Source: Anaerolineae bacterium
GTDB taxonomy: Bacteria > Chloroflexota > Anaerolineae > 4572-78 > J111
Length of the DNA stretch: 12,545 nt
Assembly: GCA_023151115.1 (NCBI GenBank)
Contig: JAKLJP010000095.1
Location: 1-12,545, forward strand
Reading direction: 5' to 3'
In this document: positions 6,842 through 12,545 of the stretch, piece by piece
Numbering within the stretch: position 1 is the first letter of the stretch
Layout: each line of letters opens with the position of its first letter
The notes under the pieces: generated by a model
Database searches by the model: none
Told to the model about the DNA's origin: nothing
What the model saw: only the letters and a program-made list of their open reading frames with translations
Position numbers and translations under genes: made by a program

Positions 6842-7813
6842 TCAGGCTCGTGACGACTCCTTTTCAAACTTTGCTAACACCTGTGTGGCCACTTCCTCGT
6901 CGGTGATAAGCCTGTTTAAAAATCCGCCTTTCAACATGCCGTAAACCGGCAGGATTTTGCTTTCTGTAGCCGCCAGACCGATGATAACGGGAATATTCTT
7001 AAGGTCTTCAGGGCTGAGAGCCACCACGCGCCGGGCATAATCCGGCGCGCAAAGACGGCCATCGGCGGTGTAGATATGGGCTAGAATTTCGCCAACCCCC
7101 TGCTCGCGCTCAACGATTTCGGTCATATCGTTGGTATCGAGTGAGGTGAACTGAAAGTAACTAGATGAAATCGGCGTTACCGCGCCAATGCCGACCAGGG
7201 CAATCCGCGCCTGCCGGGCCAGGGCCAGAATCTCGCCAACCTGGCGCAGCCCCAGCACCGCCTCCCACTCCTCCGGTGAGTCAACAAAGGCCGGGGCGTG
7301 CAGTTGATGGGCCTGGCCGCCCAGCTTTCGGGCCAGTTCTGCCACCAGATAATTGAGGTTGGTATGGTGCATTCCCTGCACTCCGCCAATAGCCGGGACC
7401 ACCTGTACATCGTAGCCGCGCTCCGGTTGGATTGCCTGAACCAGAGCCTCTACCGTCCGGCCGCCGCCCATACAGATAATATCGCCATCCCGAAGTTGGC
7501 GCAGCAAGTAATCGGCGCCCACACTGCCGATGGTCTGGAGCATGGACGAGGTATCAGGCGTCAACTTGGGGACGACCACTGCATCCCGTAAGCCGGTAAC
7601 GGCGAGCAACTGCTTTTCGAGTTCAAAACTATTAAGGTACGGGGTATGAATTTTGATTTCTACCAAGCCCTGGTCACGGGCCTGTTTCAACAAACGGTTC
7701 ACCTTGGGGGTAGACAGGTTCAAGTCTTGAGCAATATCGGCCTGGCGTTTACCTTCCAGATAATATTGAGTTAAGATAGAATTCATTAATCGGGCTGTTT
7801 TATAATCTTCCAT
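6842..7813 (-). CDS. SorC/DeoR-type sugar-binding-domain transcriptional regulator
   Basis: Transcription factor of 323 aa. The N-terminal helix-turn-helix (about 12-45: YYLEGKRQADIAQDL followed by STPKVNRLLKQA) is joined to a SorC-family effector domain (Sugar-bind type), with DGDIICMGGGRTVEAL and a C-terminal KGGFLNRLITDEEVA signature. Family members bind a phosphorylated sugar or similar metabolite and control the operon they lead. Here the downstream genes on the same strand are E1 and E2, 95 bases away, so it is the obvious candidate regulator, although its effector is not visible. I chose the ATG at 7813 (MEDYKTARL), with AGG six bases upstream. An in-frame TTG at 7837 would add eight residues but falls in the target duplication of the adjacent MITE. 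That MITE lies only 26 bases upstream and must separate the gene from its older promoter region. Confidence 0.88.
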   Translation of the reverse strand: MEDYKTARLMNSILTQYYLEGKRQADIAQDLNLSTPKVNRLLKQARDQGLVEIKIHTPYLNSFELEKQLLAVTGLRDAVVVPKLTPDTSSMLQTIGSVGADYLLRQLRDGDIICMGGGRTVEALVQAIQPERGYDVQVVPAIGGVQGMHHTNLNYLVAELARKLGGQAHQLHAPAFVDSPEEWEAVLGLRQVGEILALARQARIALVGIGAVTPISSSYFQFTSLDTNDMTEIVEREQGVGEILAHIYTADGRLCAPDYARRVVALSPEDLKNIPVIIGLAATESKILPVYGMLKGGFLNRLITDEEVATQVLAKFEKESSRA

Positions 7814-7839
7814 GTTGCCTAAATATGGTAAGACCAAAC

Positions 7840-7954
7840 GTAACTACTCAGGCATGTCATTTCGACCGAAGGGAGAAATCCCTCATGCCTATGTGACGCT
7901 CTAGGGATTTCTCGGCCTTATGGCCTCGAAATGACATGAGGGCTGAGCAGTTAC
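7840..7954 (-). mobile_element. 115-bp MITE copy 2, with near-perfect 8-bp target duplication
   Basis: Second copy of the element at 4553-4667, in reverse orientation and of the same length. Its ends on the minus strand are GTAACTGCTCA and TGAGTAGTTAC (10 of 11 complementary). Flanks are GACCAAAC (7832-7839) and GACCAAAA (7955-7962), a 7-of-8 target duplication. A 39-bp stretch beside one end is identical in both copies. The loop of the GGCC arm differs (GGA against ATAA) while the GGCC/GGCC stem is kept. It inserted just upstream of the regulator gene. The less perfect duplication suggests an older insertion than copy 1. Confidence 0.85.
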
Positions 7955-8104
7955 GACCAAAAGACGTAAACGAACGGTCAAGGTTCTGGCCACAGCGCCC
8001 ATATCCAGCACTTGTCGGGGAAATATTGAAATTTATTTCCTTTACTGAATTTTATTCCACTATAAAATATCATGATCTGGCAAGCTTGTCAAAATCTGAT
8101 AGTT

Positions 8105-8121
8105 GAGCCGATTTCTGGCTC
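8105..8121. promoter_or_regulatory. Inverted repeat, possible operator of the fibre gene
   Basis: GAGCC-GATTTCT-GGCTC, a perfect 5-bp inverted repeat with a 7-base centre, ends 20 bases before the -10 box and overlaps where the -35 should be. It could be an operator. The short arms make chance possible. Confidence 0.3.
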
Positions 8122-8137
8122 GAAAAAAGTCTTTTGA

Positions 8138-8146
8138 TGTTATAAT
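8138..8146 (+). promoter_or_regulatory. Extended -10 promoter of the fibre gene
   Basis: TGTTATAAT matches the extended -10 consensus TGnTATAAT exactly. No good -35 lies 17 bases upstream, as is common for extended -10 promoters. The expected start near 8153 gives a leader of about 24 bases, including the ribosome binding site GGGGAGGAG at 8164-8172, four bases before the ATG. Confidence 0.65.
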
Positions 8147-8176
8147 AATCAAAATTCGGTTCAGGGGAGGAGAGCA

Positions 8177-9766
8177 ATGAGGCGAACAATCCTTTTTGGG
8201 CAGTGGGTGGTATTAGGGCTGGCGATTTGCCTGAGCGGCCTGGGGGGTCGCGTGATGGCCCAGCAGCCGCAGGACAGTCCGGCAGCCATCGGCACAACTT
8301 TTACCTACGAAGGCCGTTTGACCGATGAGGATGGCAATCCCCTGGAAGGGGTCTACGACTTTCAATTCAAAGTCTATGATGCACCCAGCGGCGGCAATCA
8401 GCTTGGGGCAACGGTGTCTCTCGATAATGTAACGGTGCTGGATGGCCGCTTCGCTATTTCCCTGGATTTTGGCGGGCGCGTCTTCACCGGCGATTTCCGT
8501 TACCTGGAAATTGCAGTACGGCCCGGCAACCGTCTCGACGCTTATACGCCGCTCGCCGGCCGCCAGCAACTACCAGTGGCCGCTTATGCCATGGCTCTGC
8601 CCAACCTCTGGAGTGAACCCAACTCGACTAGCCCCAACCTGATTGGCGGCCACCCGGATAACAGCGTCACCCGCGGTGTAGTCGGCGCGACCATTGCCGG
8701 CGGCGGCGCGCCGGGCCAAACCAACCACATCACCGACGATTACGGCGTGGTCAGTGGGGGGCATAACAACCAGGCCGGCGATAATGCCGGTCTCACCAGC
8801 GATACCCCCTTTGCCACGGTCGGTGGCGGACTGGCTAACAACGCCCTCAATGCCTACGCTACGGTGGATGGCGGCTGGCTCAACCGGGCCGGCGGCCCAT
8901 TTTCAACCGTTGGTGGGGGGAGTCAAAACAACGCCGGCGATATTTACGCTACGGTCGGCGGGGGGTTGGACAACACCGCCGGCGCTCCCGGCGCTACCGT
9001 AGGCGGCGGTTGGCTCAACAACGCCACCAACATCTACGCCGCCATTGGCGGCGGTTACAATAACAAGGCGAACGAAATTTATACGGCGATTGGGGGAGGG
9101 AGTTATAACATGGCCAGCGGCTCCTGGGCGGTAATTGGCGGCGGGTATAATAACTATATCGGTGGCGCTTACAGTGTTGTCCCTGGCGGCCAGGATAACC
9201 GAGCCGAGGGTGATTTCAGCTTTGCCGCCGGGCAGCAAGCCAAAGCCAACAGCCCCGGCTGCTTTGTCTGGGCCGATGCCAGCAAGACCGACTTACCCTG
9301 CAACACCCCCAACCGCTTTATGGTCCGAGCTACCGGCGGAGTCTATTTTTTCACCAGCGTGGATCAGAACTCGGGCGCAGCCCTGCCGCCCGGCAGCGGT
9401 TCCTGGGCCACCTGGAGCGACCGCCAGGCCAAAGCTAATTTTGCGCCGGTAGACAGCCAGGATATTTTGACTCGCCTGGCAGATCTGCCCTTCTACACCT
9501 GGAATTACAAAACGCAAGACCCGGCAATTCGCCATCTGGGGCCGACCGCCCAGGATTTTCAGGCTGCTTTTGGCCTGGGCGAAGATGATCGGCACATCAG
9601 CACGGTGGACGCCGACGGGGTGGCCCTGGCCGCGATTCAAGGATTGTATCAGCTTACGCAAGAGCAGGCGGGGCGAATTGAGACTTTACAGCGGCAAAAC
9701 GCGGAGTTGGAAGCTCGGCTGACGATACTGGAAGAATTACTTAAAAACCAAAGAAGTGGAGAGTAG
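8177..9766 (+). CDS. Secreted fibre-like protein with 15-residue repeats and S74-type chaperone domain
   Basis: Exported protein of 529 aa. A signal peptide (about 1-28: basic start MRR, hydrophobic VVLGLAICLSGLGG, cleavage after VMA) is followed by a beta-rich domain (about 38-140) beginning TFTYEGRLTDEDG, as in many environmental surface proteins. Residues 213-347 are nine consecutive 15-residue repeats of pattern (A/S)x(V/I)GGGxxNxA...(Y/F), like the left-handed beta-rolls of YadA-type trimeric adhesin heads. Related, less regular units start near 170. The C-terminus carries an S74-peptidase/intramolecular-chaperone-like domain: SDRQAKAN at 414-421 (candidate S414 and K419 of the SDxxxK motif), GPTAQDFQAAF at 455-465, and DADGVALAAIQGL. 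A heptad coiled coil follows (about 491-524). Such domains trimerise fibres and often cleave themselves off. No membrane anchor or sorting signal is seen, so attachment is unknown. It has its own promoter and converges on the type IIG gene with a 34-base gap. Confidence 0.85.
   Translation: MRRTILFGQWVVLGLAICLSGLGGRVMAQQPQDSPAAIGTTFTYEGRLTDEDGNPLEGVYDFQFKVYDAPSGGNQLGATVSLDNVTVLDGRFAISLDFGGRVFTGDFRYLEIAVRPGNRLDAYTPLAGRQQLPVAAYAMALPNLWSEPNSTSPNLIGGHPDNSVTRGVVGATIAGGGAPGQTNHITDDYGVVSGGHNNQAGDNAGLTSDTPFATVGGGLANNALNAYATVDGGWLNRAGGPFSTVGGGSQNNAGDIYATVGGGLDNTAGAPGATVGGGWLNNATNIYAAIGGGYNNKANEIYTAIGGGSYNMASGSWAVIGGGYNNYIGGAYSVVPGGQDNRAEGDFSFAAGQQAKANSPGCFVWADASKTDLPCNTPNRFMVRATGGVYFFTSVDQNSGAALPPGSGSWATWSDRQAKANFAPVDSQDILTRLADLPFYTWNYKTQDPAIRHLGPTAQDFQAAFGLGEDDRHISTVDADGVALAAIQGLYQLTQEQAGRIETLQRQNAELEARLTILEELLKNQRSGE
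8813..9217 (+). repeat. Tandem 45-bp coding repeats (9 units)
   Basis: Nine in-frame units of 45 bases encode the 15-residue GGG repeats of the fibre protein (residues 213-347). There are no insertions or deletions between units. The DNA is considerably diverged between units, so the array is old or under diversifying selection rather than a fresh expansion. Confidence 0.8.
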
Positions 9767-9800
9767 ACCGGCGCCAACCGTTTAAGAATATTTCTTCTCT

Positions 9801-12368
9801 CTAAAGCGCATTCAATAAATCCTGGTCATCTTCTTGAACTTGCGCCACCCCTTCAACATCCAAAACAATTTGCCTGGCTTTATTCCGCAAAGCCACCCGA
9901 GCTTCAACCGTCTCGCGGGTGGCCTGGGCAATTTCTTGGCATTTTTGCTGATCTTTGGGAATGGGAATTAGTAATTCAAGAATTCGATTACCTAAGGTGT
10001 CTATAATATCTTGAGTAAATTGCTTGGCGCGAATCTGTCTTTTGACAACCGGGGAATTTAAGCAGGCAAAGAGTAGCCAGGTATCAAGCTGCTCGGGTTT
10101 GCGAACACGAATTTTGTAGATGTGGCTTTGAAAGAGAATCCGCGTATCGCTTTCGGTGACGATGGCGCTTGTTCCAATCAGATAAGTGCCATCGCGCACC
10201 ATCAAAATATCTCCGGCTTTCACATCAAGTTTTGTTTTGAGGGAGTCGTAAAGCTCTTCGCTGACCCCCTGCTTGGGGTCAGTTTTTAATTCCCAATTAG
10301 AGATATCGGAGGTGCGAATAAAGGGGATTGGCCCTGTACCGTAAGCCATTTTCCCTACCTCTACTCCAGTCGTCAGGCTGATAATACCTTTTTCAACTAA
10401 CTCCCCCATTAGTACCAATTTGTGAGTTTCCGCCAAACGCTGCAAATATTCTGCCAATTCGGGATCATAATATTTGGGCACAAGGATGCGATTCTTAATT
10501 TGCTCCGGTTGAAGCAAAAAACCGAGATGATCCTGTTTGATTGGCTGATCTTCGCGCACTAATTGGCGATACCTTTGAGCAATAATCGGCACATCATCAA
10601 GTAAGACAAGTTTACCTTCTGAGTTTTTGCGAAACGTTGGGTTGCCTCTTGAATCGTGGCCGCACCATTTAGCATCGGCCATAAAAAGCGCTGGGGCATT
10701 GTCATCGGCCCCCGCACCTTTTTCCAGAAAAAGAGCGCAAACTTTGGTATGGGTTCCCCCCTTGCCGCTGGTTTTGAAGAGAGATTCGGGTAGAGTTATG
10801 ACTGCTTTGAGGGCGGCTTGGTTAAGTAACCAAGTCAATATCGGAGTATAAGAGGGGTTGCCTAATAGGCTTTCAGGCAGCACAATGCCTAAACGTCCCC
10901 CCGGCTTCAAAAACTGCAAGCAACGCTCCAGGAATAGAATTTGGGGAGATTGATCGTCGTGAAGGGTGCTGGTTTTTTCACTATGGCCGGTAGTTTTATC
11001 CTTTTTCCATTTATATCCCAAATCAAACTGAGCCAACACTTGCTGACCTTTGATGGGGATTTTTGTGCCAAAAGGCGGATTGGTCATCACCACATCAAAG
11101 GCGCCCAATTTAATAGCATCACGGGTGGTATAATGCCATTCGTCGGGCGGTAGCAAGGCATTTTCGCAGAATACACCGCCGCGCCCATCACCGATAATCG
11201 CCATATACGCCTTGGTCACTTTTGCCAGAAAAGAGTCTTTATCAATGCCGCGAAAATAGCGGGTGGCGATATCGCGTTTCTTTCTCTCCAATAAGGCCTC
11301 ACCCCAGCCTTTTTCAATAGCTTGAGCCTCTAGTTTTTTCCAGACGTGCTCCAAAGCCATAATCAGAAATCCGCCCGAACCCGATGCCGGATCTAAAATC
11401 ATATTGCCCGGTTCGGGATCGAGAATGTCAACGATCATGCGTACCACATTGCGCGGGGTAAAAAATTGGCCTTCACCTCCTCGCAAAGCCGGTCCAATAA
11501 AAACCTCAAAGGCGTCCCCAATCGCGTCACGCTCAGCTTCGGTGATGCAATAATTTTGTAGCTCACCCACAACATAGGCCAGATTTTCGGCGTCTAAGGT
11601 AATCGCATCTCGTTCCGAAAAAACATCCGCATATTCTGGCTTGACCTCATTTTCAAAGAAATTAATAATGCGCTGTCGCACTTGTTCGGCTGTTTCATTA
11701 TGACCGCTGCGGAATTTGACAATTTCATTCTGCCCGGTGTTAACTTCGTCATAGATTTTACAAAAGAGAACACTAACAATCTCTTGCGCCAGAGCTTCAT
11801 CACGAGTGATACCGGTGACATTTCCGGCCAAATGGTTACGAATGTCTCGAAAAACGGCTTTGAGATTTGAGGGGCGCTTAAGGTCTTTGCGGTGAAATCG
11901 CCCAATATCTTCTATCCGCTGGCCAAAACGAGGGATATTCGGCAGTTCCTCATAAGTTTGCCGCCCATCCTTATGAACAATCTTTCTCAGGTAGATATGA
12001 TCCTGACCGTTGAACCAAACCCCCACTTCGGCGGGACTCAGGCTCATATAAACTTTTAGTTGAGCTAAACCGTCATTGCGATTCTTTTTCTTACACTCGA
12101 CAATCAAAAATAGATTTTCTTCAATCTTGTTGCTAGATTGAAAAACGGCAATATCTACCAGATAAGATTTTTCCTCATCGGAGGGCCGCTTACGAACTCT
12201 GAATTGTGGCCGAGTTTGGATATAGTTTTGAGGATAACCATAATCTTCAACCAAGCGCTGGGCAAAAACTTGAACAGCTTCGATTTCTTCAGAGGTGGCT
12301 TTGACCTGTTCGCCGGAAATGTAATCAATGATGTAACCAGGCTTTATTTCGGGGATTGTCACACCCAT
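9801..12368 (-). CDS. Type IIG-like single-chain restriction-modification enzyme (nuclease-methylase-specificity)
   Basis: Protein of 855 aa combining all R-M activities. Residues about 10-130 form a HsdR_N-like PD-(D/E)XK nuclease domain, with D72 in YLVDIAVF and E91/K93 in LIVECKKK. Residues about 160-640 are a HsdM-type N6-adenine methylase: GQFFTPRNVVRMI (300-312), SAM motif DPASGSGGF (326-334) and catalytic NPPF (430-433). Residues about 650-835 form one HsdS-like target-recognition domain (IPFIRTSDI; AGDILMVRDGT; FQSHIYKIR; ILELLIPIP) and a terminal helix. It should methylate and cut the same site using SAM and Mg2+, without a separate HsdS or HsdR, and none is adjacent. The ATG at 12368 has GGAG only one base upstream. 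The GTG two codons later has better spacing (7 bases) and may be the true start. Composition is AT-richer than the central operon. It is encoded convergently with the fibre gene. Confidence 0.88.
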   Translation of the reverse strand: MGVTIPEIKPGYIIDYISGEQVKATSEEIEAVQVFAQRLVEDYGYPQNYIQTRPQFRVRKRPSDEEKSYLVDIAVFQSSNKIEENLFLIVECKKKNRNDGLAQLKVYMSLSPAEVGVWFNGQDHIYLRKIVHKDGRQTYEELPNIPRFGQRIEDIGRFHRKDLKRPSNLKAVFRDIRNHLAGNVTGITRDEALAQEIVSVLFCKIYDEVNTGQNEIVKFRSGHNETAEQVRQRIINFFENEVKPEYADVFSERDAITLDAENLAYVVGELQNYCITEAERDAIGDAFEVFIGPALRGGEGQFFTPRNVVRMIVDILDPEPGNMILDPASGSGGFLIMALEHVWKKLEAQAIEKGWGEALLERKKRDIATRYFRGIDKDSFLAKVTKAYMAIIGDGRGGVFCENALLPPDEWHYTTRDAIKLGAFDVVMTNPPFGTKIPIKGQQVLAQFDLGYKWKKDKTTGHSEKTSTLHDDQSPQILFLERCLQFLKPGGRLGIVLPESLLGNPSYTPILTWLLNQAALKAVITLPESLFKTSGKGGTHTKVCALFLEKGAGADDNAPALFMADAKWCGHDSRGNPTFRKNSEGKLVLLDDVPIIAQRYRQLVREDQPIKQDHLGFLLQPEQIKNRILVPKYYDPELAEYLQRLAETHKLVLMGELVEKGIISLTTGVEVGKMAYGTGPIPFIRTSDISNWELKTDPKQGVSEELYDSLKTKLDVKAGDILMVRDGTYLIGTSAIVTESDTRILFQSHIYKIRVRKPEQLDTWLLFACLNSPVVKRQIRAKQFTQDIIDTLGNRILELLIPIPKDQQKCQEIAQATRETVEARVALRNKARQIVLDVEGVAQVQEDDQDLLNAL

Positions 12369-12403
12369 ACTCCAATTAGATCAAATTAAACTCAGGCACA
12401 CAT

Positions 12404-12425
12404 ACAAATGTTCTATTCGATTTTA
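12404..12425 (-). promoter_or_regulatory. Candidate promoter/operator of the type IIG gene
   Basis: On the minus strand, TAAAAT (12425-12420), preceded by TGG, fits an extended -10 box. It is followed by GAACATTTGT (12413-12404), which would cover the transcription start. The same TAAA(A)TCGAA plus ACATTTGT arrangement occurs at 87-102 upstream of the other R-M gene. Confidence 0.35.
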
Positions 12426-12545
12426 CCACAATAAGGGGATAATAGAAATTACTGAACTAACAGAAGCGGAGGCACTGGGTCCATGAGATGGGACTTTACA
12501 AAATAATTGAATAAGGGTAAGTTGAAGGACTATCAACTCAAAAAG
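12426..12545. other. Intergenic tail of the window
   Basis: No gene or ribosome binding site of note. A 6-bp inverted repeat AGTTGA / TCAACT (12520-12525, 12533-12538) lies near the edge. It lacks a T-run on either side and is too short to interpret. Confidence 0.3.

Larger units (their letters stand above)
7955..8176. other. Intergenic region between divergent regulator and fibre gene
   Basis: Together with the MITE, this makes a 363-base gap without a gene. Beyond the element it is AT-rich, especially 8020-8075, and must hold the promoters of both divergent genes. The fibre-gene promoter is clear at 8138-8146. For the regulator a TTGACC on the minus strand at 7981-7976 could be a -35, but its -10 would fall at the MITE boundary and none is recognisable. 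No RNA gene or small ORF with a good ribosome site is seen. Confidence 0.5.

Noticed and set aside
7814..7837. TTG start of the regulator at 7837
   Set aside because: It lies in the MITE target duplication and lacks a ribosome site. MEDYKTARL at 7813 fits the family start better.
4553..7954. Composite transposon carrying E1 and the regulator
   Set aside because: Each 115-bp copy has its own matching 8-bp flanks, showing two separate insertions rather than one large mobile unit.
8813..9217. CRISPR-like array
   Set aside because: The 45-bp periodicity is in frame, without unique spacers, and encodes a regular protein repeat.
9767..9800. Shared terminator between the converging fibre and type IIG genes
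   Set aside because: Only a weak 5-bp AAGAA/TTCTT dyad is present, with no GC-rich stem or T-run.
12520..12538. Inverted repeat AGTTGA / TCAACT as an operator or terminator
   Set aside because: It is a short dyad at the window edge without a gene or T-run to interpret it.

Overview
The window looks like a chromosomal segment of an environmental bacterium, most likely a member of Chloroflexota (Anaerolineae-like). That assignment is inference. It rests on a GC-rich core with a natural alpha-beta fused 2-oxoacid dehydrogenase E1, a SorC-type regulator, a secreted 'TFTYEGRL'-type fibre protein and abundant GTCATTTCGA palindromic repeats. No rRNA or tRNA is present to confirm it.

Layout from left to right. 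(1) Positions 167-2823 hold a visibly AT-richer type II restriction-modification pair: a large beta-class DNA methyltransferase overlapping its likely endonuclease by one base. (2) Positions 2835-3059 encode a YgiT-type zinc-finger protein that lacks its first CxxC and looks 5'-truncated next to the R-M cassette. A strong hairpin terminator follows. (3) Positions 3175-7813, all on the minus strand, form a gene cluster read as SorC-family regulator -> fused E1 alpha/beta -> E2 acyltransferase. No E3 lies nearby. Three palindromic elements sit in the gaps of this cluster: a 47-bp cloverleaf-like palindrome between regulator and E1, a 115-bp MITE exactly at the E1 stop codon, and a second 115-bp MITE just upstream of the regulator. 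(4) Positions 8177-9766 encode a secreted fibre-like protein with nine consecutive 15-residue repeats, an S74-type C-terminal chaperone domain and a terminal coiled coil. It has a clear extended -10 promoter. (5) Positions 9801-12368, minus strand, encode a single-chain type IIG-like restriction-modification enzyme (nuclease, adenine methylase and one target-recognition domain).

How the parts work together: the central genes supply the decarboxylating and acyl-transfer parts of a 2-oxoacid or acetoin dehydrogenase complex, probably controlled by the adjacent regulator and dependent on an E3 encoded elsewhere. The two R-M systems are independent defence modules. Their upstream regions share a short GAACATTTGT motif, which may be a common operator.

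The most unusual observations are the methyltransferase with a degenerate N-terminal duplicate plus a C-terminal homing-endonuclease-type repeat, the MITE whose 8-bp target duplication preserves the E1 stop codon, the 47-bp element that folds entirely into three arms, and the E2 with two peripheral-subunit-binding domains.
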